Shown here: piece after piece, positions 36,864-44,487 of the stretch | How positions within the stretch are numbered: position 1 is the stretch's first letter | Layout: every line of letters starts with the position of its first letter | From: Myxococcales bacterium | Lineage (GTDB): Bacteria > Myxococcota_A > Polyangia > Polyangiales > Polyangiaceae | Reading direction: 5' to 3' | Assembly (NCBI GenBank): GCA_016703425.1 | Contig: JADJCA010000008.1 | Location: forward strand, 124,001 to 188,000 | DNA length: 64,000 nucleotides | Notes under the pieces: model-generated | Databases searched by the model: none | What the model was told of the DNA's origin: nothing | The model's input: only the letters and a program-made list of their open reading frames with translations | Position numbers and translations under genes: made by a program

Positions 36864-38252
36864 TCAGCCGCGCTGACGGAAGCCCTTGATGGCCGCGCCG
36901 ATGCCGCAGATGGCGGCGATGGCGACGCCTTGAGCCGCGACGAAGAGCGCGGTCTTCAACGAGAGGCCCGAGAGGACCGACTGCAGACCGATGTCGGCCG
37001 CGCCGTAGCCGAGGGCCACGAGGACCGCGGTGACGAACACGAGGCCCTTCGACGCACGCGTCGTGACGGCCGAGCCGTAGCCGAAGGCGGCGAACGAGAC
37101 CGCCGTCGTCAGGTACCACAGGCGCGCGATGAAACCGCCGCCGATGGGGAGCTTGAGGAAGAGGACGTCGAAGGCCGTCGCCACGAGGATCGCCGCGAGG
37201 CCGAGCACGATGGCCATGCCGCTTCCAAAGCGACCCGCGAACTTGTTCATCTTCGCGAGATCGACGGAGCCGACGCCGCGGATGCCCAAGCGCGGCGCCT
37301 CGATGGGGTTGGGCGTCATCGCGACAACGGGAGCGGCGGCGGCGGGCGCCGCCTTCGGTGCCATCGCCTTCGCGGGCGTGGACTGTTTCGGCGTGGTCTG
37401 CTTGGGCGAGGGCGAGGGCGCGCGCGCCGCGATCGAGGGCGCGGCCGCGACGGGAGCGGCAACGACAGGAGCCGCAACGACGGGCGCGGCAACGGGCGCG
37501 GTCACCGCGTGGGCGGCCGGGCGCGCCTGCTGCGGGTGGTGCGGGTAGCCGGCCGGGGACGCGATCGTGGTGGCGTTGAGATCCGCAACGGGGTCAGACT
37601 TGCGCTGCAGGCGCGCGACGTCGAACTGATCGGCGAAGGGCGACACCGCGATGACCGTATCGTTGTGCGCGATGCTCGGCGCCGAGGGAGCGAGGGCCGG
37701 CGTAGCTTGAGGCGCCGGCGCGCGCGGCGCCACGAACGACGGGCGCACAACCGTGCGGCCTTCGAGGTCGGCCGGGTGGACGCCGCTCTCGCGGTCGTCG
37801 TGTGCGTAGGGCTGACCGTAGCCTTGTTGACCGTAACCTTGCTGGGCCTGGGCCTGGGCCTGCGGCGGGTACGACGGCTGCGGCTGCTGCGCGTAGGGAT
37901 AGGGTTGCTGCGGGTACGGCTGCTGCGGATAGCCCTGCTGCGGGTAGGCCTGCTGCGGGTAGGGCTGCGGATAGCCCGACTGCTGGGGATACGCCTGCTG
38001 CGGATAGGGTTGCGGGTAAGCCTGCTGAGGGTACGGCTGCGGGTAGGCCTGCGGGTAGGCGTCTGGGGTGTTCGACGGGTAACCCGACGGGTAGCCGGCC
38101 TGCTGCGGGTACGCGTGCTGCGGCGGATAGGGCTGCTGCGCGTATGGCTGAGGGTAGCCCTGCGGGTGTTGCGGGTAGCCCTGATTGACCGGAGCAACGG
38201 GAGCCTGCTGCGTGGGGGGCTGTGCAACCTGTGAGCGCCGAGCTTGCGACAT
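36864..38252 (-). CDS. Gln/Pro/Tyr-rich N-terminal region fused to a four-TM membrane domain
   Basis: The 462-residue protein starts at 38252 with GAGGAG just upstream. Residues about 20-150 are imperfect repeats of PYPQQ, GYPQ and AYPQ. A Pro/Ala linker follows, then four TM segments at the C-terminus (for example GMAIVLGLAAILVATAFDVLFL and GLVFVTAVLVALGYGAADIGL). The repeat region is disordered and of prion-like composition. It is divergent from the small Roadblock-like gene. No named family is recognised. Confidence 0.75.
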   Translation of the reverse strand: MSQARRSQVAQPPTQQAPVAPVNQGYPQHPQGYPQPYAQQPYPPQHAYPQQAGYPSGYPSNTPDAYPQAYPQPYPQQAYPQPYPQQAYPQQSGYPQPYPQQAYPQQGYPQQPYPQQPYPYAQQPQPSYPPQAQAQAQQGYGQQGYGQPYAHDDRESGVHPADLEGRTVVRPSFVAPRAPAPQATPALAPSAPSIAHNDTVIAVSPFADQFDVARLQRKSDPVADLNATTIASPAGYPHHPQQARPAAHAVTAPVAAPVVAAPVVAAPVAAAPSIAARAPSPSPKQTTPKQSTPAKAMAPKAAPAAAAPVVAMTPNPIEAPRLGIRGVGSVDLAKMNKFAGRFGSGMAIVLGLAAILVATAFDVLFLKLPIGGGFIARLWYLTTAVSFAAFGYGSAVTTRASKGLVFVTAVLVALGYGAADIGLQSVLSGLSLKTALFVAAQGVAIAAICGIGAAIKGFRQRG

Positions 38253-38540
38253 GGATCGTCTCCTCGATTCACCCTGACTGCAGCCGGCGTACCAGCCGCA
38301 AGCTCCCGGAATGACGTAACGCCACTCGGGCTGGGCACCGCGGCGTTGCCGCATGCGGCAGGCAAGCGCGCGTCAATCGCTTGCAACTGCTCGAAATCGG
38401 CCCGGAAAAACGCGACGATTCCACCCCCTGCGGTTTTCTTTCAACAGGAGAAGAACCGCTCAAGAAACTTGGCCGCGCGCAAGCGCACATCAGACCATCG
38501 CGCCCTCGAACAGGCTGCTCGAACAGCCCGGAGGTCCGCC

Positions 38541-38879
38541 ATGGAAGAACGCCGCAGTCACCGCTCGAACGTCCCCGCCGACGCGCTCTCGCGGCTGCTC
38601 GACGCGTGCCGAACACGCGGTCGCTTCGACGCCATCGTGGTCTCCGACGACGCAGGCCTGCTCGTCGCGTCGGCGGCGCCCAACGAGCTCGACGTCGAGG
38701 AGGTCGCCGCTGTGCTGCCGGAGCCGGACCGTCGTCGCGCCGTCGGACGGCTTCGCACGACGGCCTTCGGGGTGCACGGCCAGACGCTCTACGTCGGCGC
38801 CATCGGCGGGGATCCCACGCGCGTCGCGCCGGAAGTCCAGGCCACGTTGCGCGGCGTCCGTCGAATCCTTGCGGCCTAA
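38541..38879 (+). CDS. Small Roadblock/LC7-like protein
   Basis: The 112-residue soluble protein starts at 38541 with GGAGG before the ATG. The pattern GRFDAIVVSDDAGLLVASAAPNEL resembles the beta-hairpin core of Roadblock/LC7 (MglB-type) dimers that act with small GTPases. No GTPase gene is adjacent, and only the N-terminal half of the fold is convincing. It lies between the Gln/Pro/Tyr-rich gene and the FHA-Lon gene. Confidence 0.55.
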   Translation: MEERRSHRSNVPADALSRLLDACRTRGRFDAIVVSDDAGLLVASAAPNELDVEEVAAVLPEPDRRRAVGRLRTTAFGVHGQTLYVGAIGGDPTRVAPEVQATLRGVRRILAA

Positions 38880-38921
38880 ATCACGAACGTCGTGAAGCGT
38901 CGCGCCCTTTGCGCGCGATCT

Positions 38922-41465
38922 TCACTTCCCAACAGCGGCGAGTTCGCTCCAGAACGACGCTTGCCAGAACGACGTGAGCGCGTTGAGCTTGTCGTCGTCA
39001 GACCCTTCGCGCTGCGCGTTGCCTGATTGGTAGGCGAGGCGCGCGGCCGACGGCACGAAGCCCGCGGTGGCTTTGGCGCGCGCGGCTGCCTCGCGAGCGT
39101 TGCGACGCGCCAAGTCGAGCTGCGCCGTCAACGCCCGACGATTCTCCAGGTGCACGTTGCCCTGTTGATCAAAGTGCCCGTCGAGCGAGTACCACTTGTT
39201 CACGAGCTTGGCGCCCGTCAGGTAGGCGGTCGACGCGGCAGCGAGGCGCATGAGCTTGACGCCCTCAGTGACGCCGGACTTGCCGCTGTATTCGGAGAGG
39301 GCGTTGGCCTTGCGAGCGAGCATGTACTCGGGCTCGCGCATGGCGATGACCGACTGGGCCGAGTCTTTCGAGAAGCCGGGCGCCTTGGCCAGCTCGTCTG
39401 TGATGAGCGAATCGAAGTATGCGAGCACCGCCGTGGACGCGGAGGCGTAGCCGGCCACGGTGCGATCGACGCCCGCAGGCGCGATGGGCTTCGCTTGGCC
39501 CTCGTCAATCATGAGGTCCTGCGTGTCCTTGGCGACGTCGAGGTAGATGCGCGCGATGTCGTAGAAGAGCGTCGGCGGGATGAGCCGATCCATGAGCTTG
39601 CCGACGTTCTCTTGCGTGATGCGCTCCTTGCCCGACTGCATGTTTTGAAGCGTCGTCAGCGCCATCGACAAGAAGTCGTCGCCGAGCATCGTCGCGGCGC
39701 GCGCGATGACGTAAGCGCCGAAGCCATTGACGCCGGCGATCTGCCCGCCGAGCGTCTTGCCCTGCGCCTTGACCTCGAGCTGCTGACCGTAGGCGTCGAC
39801 CTCCGGTTTCACGTTCTCGCTGGTCTTCACGGCCTCCATCAGGCCCGCGATGTTGCCCTTCGCGAACAGGAAGACGAGGTTCGTCTTTCGCGTCGCGAGC
39901 GCGATCTGGATGGCCGTGGCGGCGTAGTTCTCGAGGGCCGCTTGCAGGTAACCGTTCTTCTCGTAGCGCTGCGCGATCTCGTAGGCCTTGTCGGCTTCGT
40001 TGACCATGTCGGCGGCAAACGCGACAGCACCGCCGGTGCGCTTGACCTCCGCCTTCAGGTTGCCGAGCTCGCGGTCGACGCGCGCCTTCCAGCCGGTGAT
40101 CTTGGCGCGCAGGAGCGCCTGCGTTTGCGCGTCGGGCTCCATCTCGGCTTCGGCGATGGGCTCGGTGCGAGGCAAGGCCGCGCCGGTCAGGAACTCGTAC
40201 CCTTCGTAGAGGTCGCCGATCTCTTTCGTTTCGAGGCCCAGCCGTTGCCCCACCGCCATGAGGTCGACGGTCTCGCCGGTCTTCATGTCTTTGTGGTTGC
40301 GGCAACCGATGGGAAAGCCGAATCGCTTGAGGCCCGACTCCTTCGCGCCCTCCATTTTTTGCACGATGCCGCCGACGGGCCCGGCGGTGCCGTCGGGGTT
40401 GATGGTGCCGGTCATCGTGGTGTCGGCGCGCGGCGCTTGTCCCTTGATCAGCGCGAGCATCGACGCCGTGGTGAGCATGCCCGCCGAGGGACCGTCGACG
40501 TGGCCGCCGACGTGGACGTTGAACTCGTAGTCGGCGAGGGACGCGCCAACGGTACGGGTCGCATTGAAGGCCGCGAGCCACGTAGCGGTGCGCCATTGGT
40601 TGCCCCCTCCTCCGGCAAACTCCTCGGCGACGCCCACGGAGACGGTTCCCGAGCTGTTGGGCCCCACTCGAATGCGCGCCGGTGCGGTGCCGCCCTTGGC
40701 CGTCGGACCTGGCTGCCCCGCGAACCACACGAACTTCACCGACGTCTCCTGCGCCTGCGCCATCTTCGGCGCGTCGGACGATGCGCCGGCGTTCATGAGC
40801 GCGTAGCCCCCCACGCCAACCACGCACGCTCCGAACAGCAACACCGGGATCGCGATCAGGAGCGCGCCGGAAGACTTCTTTTTCGCCGCTGCGTGCGGTT
40901 GCGCCGGCGGCGCGTGTCCATAAGGCGACGCCGCAGCGGGAGGCGGCCCGTAAGCGCCACCAGCCGGCCCGGGCGCCTGCGCGTAAGCCACCATCGGCGG
41001 TCCGTAGCCACCGCCGGGCGCCGGGCCGTAGGCGCCACCTGGCGGAGGACCGTAGTTTCCGCCGGCGGGCCCCGTCGGTTGAGCAAGAGCCGTGGGGGCG
41101 TAGGGCGACGCCGGCGGCGGTCCCATCATGACGTTGCCGGCGACGGTACCGCCCTTCGCGGGCGCGACGGCGCGAAGTTCCTGGAACGTGAGGCCGAAGC
41201 CTCCGATTTGGAGCGTGAGCCCCGGCGTCCATACGAGCTCCTGAACGCGCTGCCCGTTGGCCCACGTGCCGTTCGTGCTTCCGAGATCGCGAAACCGGAG
41301 CGTGTGCCCGTCGAAGAGCAGCTCGCCGTGCGTCGACGAGCAACGAGGATCGGGCAGGACGATGTCGCCCACCTCTCGACCTACGACGACGCGGGCGAGC
41401 GAAAATTCACGCGGCTGCGGCGCAGCGCCGGGCGCGTGAATGACCAGTACATAGGAACCGCTCAT
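38922..41465 (-). CDS. FHA domain - TM - Lon-like (S16) serine protease fusion
   Basis: The 847-residue protein has an N-terminal FHA domain (about 25-95; GREVGDIVLPDP, SSTHGELL, STNGTWANGQ), which binds phosphothreonine. A Gly/Pro/Tyr linker (115-195) leads to a TM segment (about 199-222). A Lon-type proteolytic domain follows: HVDGPSAGML with catalytic Ser 327, and GPVGGIVQKMEGA with catalytic Lys 370, 43 residues apart as in Lon. A long helical region fills about 430-847. No ATPase domain is present. Topology would put the FHA in the cytoplasm and the protease outside. Several Ser/Thr kinases are encoded in the window. Confidence 0.88.
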   Translation of the reverse strand: MSGSYVLVIHAPGAAPQPREFSLARVVVGREVGDIVLPDPRCSSTHGELLFDGHTLRFRDLGSTNGTWANGQRVQELVWTPGLTLQIGGFGLTFQELRAVAPAKGGTVAGNVMMGPPPASPYAPTALAQPTGPAGGNYGPPPGGAYGPAPGGGYGPPMVAYAQAPGPAGGAYGPPPAAASPYGHAPPAQPHAAAKKKSSGALLIAIPVLLFGACVVGVGGYALMNAGASSDAPKMAQAQETSVKFVWFAGQPGPTAKGGTAPARIRVGPNSSGTVSVGVAEEFAGGGGNQWRTATWLAAFNATRTVGASLADYEFNVHVGGHVDGPSAGMLTTASMLALIKGQAPRADTTMTGTINPDGTAGPVGGIVQKMEGAKESGLKRFGFPIGCRNHKDMKTGETVDLMAVGQRLGLETKEIGDLYEGYEFLTGAALPRTEPIAEAEMEPDAQTQALLRAKITGWKARVDRELGNLKAEVKRTGGAVAFAADMVNEADKAYEIAQRYEKNGYLQAALENYAATAIQIALATRKTNLVFLFAKGNIAGLMEAVKTSENVKPEVDAYGQQLEVKAQGKTLGGQIAGVNGFGAYVIARAATMLGDDFLSMALTTLQNMQSGKERITQENVGKLMDRLIPPTLFYDIARIYLDVAKDTQDLMIDEGQAKPIAPAGVDRTVAGYASASTAVLAYFDSLITDELAKAPGFSKDSAQSVIAMREPEYMLARKANALSEYSGKSGVTEGVKLMRLAAASTAYLTGAKLVNKWYSLDGHFDQQGNVHLENRRALTAQLDLARRNAREAAARAKATAGFVPSAARLAYQSGNAQREGSDDDKLNALTSFWQASFWSELAAVGK

Positions 41466-41641
41466 GGCTGGCGGGTAGCGAAGCCCTAGCGCCCCCGAGT
41501 GTCAAGCAATGCTCTTGGAAATCTCGAGGGTTGAGCGGGCCAGGCTGCAGCGTGGGGACGCCGTCCAAGGGCACGTTCACGTTCACGGGCTTGTCCCCGA
41601 GCCCTTGACGACTCAAGAGCGAGCCGCTCCCATGGCGCCCC

Positions 41642-41968
41642 ATGAACGACCTTCAAATGGAAACGCTTCGACCCGGCTCCGGCGCTGAAGCGAAACAGGG
41701 CGACAACGTCACCGTGCACTACGTCGGCACGCTTACCGACGGCTCGAAGTTCGATAGCTCCCGCGATCGCGGCAAGGGCTTCTCGTTCCCGCTGGGCGGT
41801 GGTCGCGTGATCAAAGGTTGGGACCAAGGTGTCGCGGGCATGAAGATCGGCGAGCTGCGAAAGCTCACGATTCCGCCGCATCTCGCCTATGGCGACCGCG
41901 GCTTTCCGCCGGTCATCCCGCCGGGCTCCACGCTCGTCTTCGAAGTCGAGCTGCTCAGCGTCGGATGA
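41642..41968 (+). CDS. FKBP-type peptidyl-prolyl cis-trans isomerase
   Basis: A minimal 108-residue FKBP: VTVHYVGTLTDGSKFDSSRDRG, KGWDQGVAGMKIGELRKLTIPPHLAYGD and PGSTLVFEVELL, all typical. No signal peptide is seen, so it should act in the cytoplasm. Its stop overlaps the start of a small lipoprotein gene as ATGA, the first of two such overlaps in this mini-operon. Confidence 0.97.
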   Translation: MNDLQMETLRPGSGAEAKQGDNVTVHYVGTLTDGSKFDSSRDRGKGFSFPLGGGRVIKGWDQGVAGMKIGELRKLTIPPHLAYGDRGFPPVIPPGSTLVFEVELLSVG

Positions 41969-42285
41969 GCGCTCGGAATGCCTTCGTGGCGTTGCTCGCG
42001 GCAGTCTCGTTGTCGCTCGCTTTGGCTTGTTCGAGCAGCAGCGAGACCGGCGGAGGGTCTGACGCAGGCGCCACGTCGAGCGACGGCGCGAAGGAAGGGA
42101 GCGCGAAGCTGCCGAGCTGCGTCGATCTCGCCGGCTACCAATGCCAGGTGAAGGGGTGCCTCGGCGGCTTCATCGAAGCCATCGGGTACGACTGCGGCAA
42201 TTCAGGCGGAAGCTGCTGCGAGCGACTCGCGGCGGGTCTCGATGCCGCCACGGCTGCTGACGCTCGCGACGCGGCGACGGAATGA
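41965..42285 (+). CDS. Small Cys-rich lipoprotein
   Basis: The 106-residue protein starts at the ATG at 41965 overlapping the FKBP stop. Its signal peptide ends LALAC followed by SSS. The mature domain has Cys in CVDLAGYQCQVKGC and YDCGNSGGSCC. The family is unknown. The stop overlaps the methyltransferase start as ATGA, so the three genes are probably translated together. Confidence 0.75.
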   Translation: MSARNAFVALLAAVSLSLALACSSSSETGGGSDAGATSSDGAKEGSAKLPSCVDLAGYQCQVKGCLGGFIEAIGYDCGNSGGSCCERLAAGLDAATAADARDAATE

Positions 42286-42941
42286 CGGAGGGCGCGGGCG
42301 GCGGCGACGACGCTCGCGCGTTCATCCTCGCGCACACGGCGAAGGCAAGAGCGCCGCTGGTCCCCGAGCTCATCTTGCACCTGGCGAGCGAGGCCACGCC
42401 CTTGTGGAAGGCAACGGAAGCGTGGCTCCACGACCGCGGCATCGAGCCGCCGTATTGGGCCTTCGCGTGGGCGGGCGGCCAAGCGCTCGCGCGGTACGTC
42501 CTCGATACGCCGGCGATGGTGGAAGGGCGCACCGTCGTCGACGTGGGCACCGGCAGCGGCCTCGTCGCCATCGCGGCGAAGCGCGCAGGGGCGGCCCGCG
42601 TGATTGCCCTCGACCGCGATCCCATGGCGCTCGTGGCCACGACCCTGAACGCGGAGGCAAACGACGAATCCGTCGAGACGCGGCTCGCCACGCACGCGCG
42701 AGACGTGGACGCCGACGTCATCCTGGCGGGCGACGTCTTCTACGACCGGCACGAGAGCCCGAAGCTCCTGGCCGACCTCACAGAGGCGGCGCGCCGCGGA
42801 GCGCTCGTCGTGGTCGGCTGTCCGGGTCGCGTGGCGTCGCCTTTGGCCGCAACGTTGCTCCGTGCCGTCGAGGTACCGGACTCGCTGGAGCTCGAAGGAA
42901 AAGAGAGCGTCGTGAGCCGTGTCATGCGCCTCTCGGCCTGA
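42282..42941 (+). CDS. SAM-dependent methyltransferase, ETFB-lysine methyltransferase (METTL20)-like
   Basis: The 219-residue protein has a short lead (FILAHTAKARAPLVPELILHLA) and the PPYWAFAWAGGQALAR segment, typical of methyltransferases that modify the ETF beta subunit. The SAM loop VVDVGTGSGLVAIAA follows, then ILAGDVFY. The likely substrate is a lysine in electron-transfer flavoprotein beta; this is from family resemblance. It is the last of three overlapping genes starting with FKBP. Confidence 0.85.
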   Translation: MTEGAGGGDDARAFILAHTAKARAPLVPELILHLASEATPLWKATEAWLHDRGIEPPYWAFAWAGGQALARYVLDTPAMVEGRTVVDVGTGSGLVAIAAKRAGAARVIALDRDPMALVATTLNAEANDESVETRLATHARDVDADVILAGDVFYDRHESPKLLADLTEAARRGALVVVGCPGRVASPLAATLLRAVEVPDSLELEGKESVVSRVMRLSA

Positions 42942-43039
42942 TTGCCCCAGACGCACCTTTCCTGACATACGGGAACGGCCATGCATTGACGGGCGACGTC
43001 TCCGTCCCCAAGGATGGTGGACTTTCGAGGAGGCTTCCG

Positions 43040-43288
43040 ATGCTCAAGCACGCTCTGATGGTTGCACTTTCGCTCGGCGTGGCCGGCTCCGCCGTGGGGT
43101 TTGGCGCGGCGACGACGACGGATCGCGTCGCCTGCGGCGAGGAAAAGAAGGGCGAACAGCCCAAACCCAAGCCGAAGCCGCCGGCGGCAACCAGCGTCGT
43201 CGCATGCGGCGAGGAGAAAAAGGAGCAGCAGCCCACGCCCAACCCGAAGCCGAAGCCCCCGTCGCAATCGGTTTGGCTCCTCGGCTGA
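43040..43288 (+). CDS. Small exported protein with two repeats of a VACGEEKK unit
   Basis: An 82-residue protein starts at 43040 with GAGGAGG nearby upstream. After a signal peptide (MLKHALMVALSLGVAGSAV) the mature part consists of two units of VACGEEKK followed by Gln/Pro/Lys (QPKPKPKPP and QPTPNPKPKPP). Each unit has one Cys. No family recognised. Confidence 0.6.
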   Translation: MLKHALMVALSLGVAGSAVGFGAATTTDRVACGEEKKGEQPKPKPKPPAATSVVACGEEKKEQQPTPNPKPKPPSQSVWLLG

Positions 43289-43432
43289 GGCGGCGCCGCG
43301 TCGTCATGGAAGGCAACGCGGCAACCGGTGGCCTGCGATCGCGCGGAGCGTAGCCGGAGAATCGCGGGACAATTGGGGCCCGCACGCCGGGAATGGCCGT
43401 TGCAGTGACCCTCGCCATGGAGTCTGCCCGCC

Positions 43433-44443
43433 ATGGAGTTTGAAGGTGCGACGGTCGAGGGTCACCGCGACGAGTACGGAATGAGGCAGGGTTGGTTCCG
43501 CTTCCTCAACGCCTCCGGCGAGCTGATCGGCACGGCGCACTTTCGAGACGACATCCTTCACGGGCAGGTCGTCACGCTCTATCGGGGCCTCTGCGTTGCC
43601 GAGCTCAACTACATCGACGGCCTTCCCCACGGCCCGTACCGACGCCGCGTTCACGAGGACGTCTACGATGTGCCGAAGGCCGCGTGGGAGGAGGGCTCCT
43701 TCTCGTGCGGCTTGGTCTCGGGAATTTTTCGCCTCCGCGACGAGTCCGGCAACGTGCTCTGTTCGCGCGACTTCGGCCTCACGCCCCGTGAAAACGACAC
43801 GCTCCGCGCCTGCTTGAAGGGCGGACGCTTGTGGGGGCCGGCGGATTGGTTTGAACACGCGCGCGAGCTCTTCGCAAACGCTCGGCTCGGCGAGGGCCTC
43901 GCGGCCATGGCCCGCGGCGTCGGCGACGGCGGCGATCCGCGGACGTTGCGCGAGACCTTGAGGCGAGTCGCGGCTCCCGTAACGACCGCGGAAAGCATCC
44001 GCCGGGCCGCCGCCGTCGAAAAGAGCGGCTCGGCGCGCGCTCTCTTGGCGGCGCTCCTCCGCGGCGCCGAGCCCACAAGCGTGCTTCGCCGCCTCGCGGT
44101 GCTCTCGCGCGAAGAGGCGTCGGCCGCGTTTCTGGGCGCGTCGGTGGCGCTGCGCGAGTGGCCCCTTTCCCCCATCGTGTTTCGCGCCGTACGGGAGGCA
44201 CGGCCCGGCGGTGACACGTCGATGGTGCTCGAAGACGCGAAGACGCTTGAGCTGACCCATCCGGACGAAGCAGCGGTCTTGCGCACACTCGTACGACGAC
44301 TGCTCAACAAGGTCATCCCGCCAGCGAAGCACGAACCGGCGACGGTGCGCTCGCTAGCGCGAGGCGACGCGCCGACGTTGCGCCTCACCGACCCGCCGAC
44401 GATCCGACGGCGCGCGTCGGCCGTCGCCGCGTCGGAGCTGTAG
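43433..44443 (+). CDS. Hypothetical protein with MORN-like N-terminal repeats
   Basis: The 336-residue soluble protein begins with a stretch resembling MORN or YwqK-type repeats: GHRDEYGMRQGWFRFLNASGELIGTAHF, then LHGQVVTLYRGLCVAELNYIDGLPHGPYRR. The rest is helical with many Leu/Arg/Ala (for example LRRLAVLSREEASAAFLGA). MORN-like units often mediate membrane or protein contact. Function unknown. Confidence 0.7.
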   Translation: MEFEGATVEGHRDEYGMRQGWFRFLNASGELIGTAHFRDDILHGQVVTLYRGLCVAELNYIDGLPHGPYRRRVHEDVYDVPKAAWEEGSFSCGLVSGIFRLRDESGNVLCSRDFGLTPRENDTLRACLKGGRLWGPADWFEHARELFANARLGEGLAAMARGVGDGGDPRTLRETLRRVAAPVTTAESIRRAAAVEKSGSARALLAALLRGAEPTSVLRRLAVLSREEASAAFLGASVALREWPLSPIVFRAVREARPGGDTSMVLEDAKTLELTHPDEAAVLRTLVRRLLNKVIPPAKHEPATVRSLARGDAPTLRLTDPPTIRRRASAVAASEL

Positions 44444-44487
44444 AGCGGAGCGACCGCACGGAAGCTCGCGCGTGCGAGCGCGCCTCG

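Noticed and set aside
39027..41489. 820-codon plus-strand open frame
   Set aside because: It is antisense to the FHA-Lon-like gene and has no recognisable domain or start signal.
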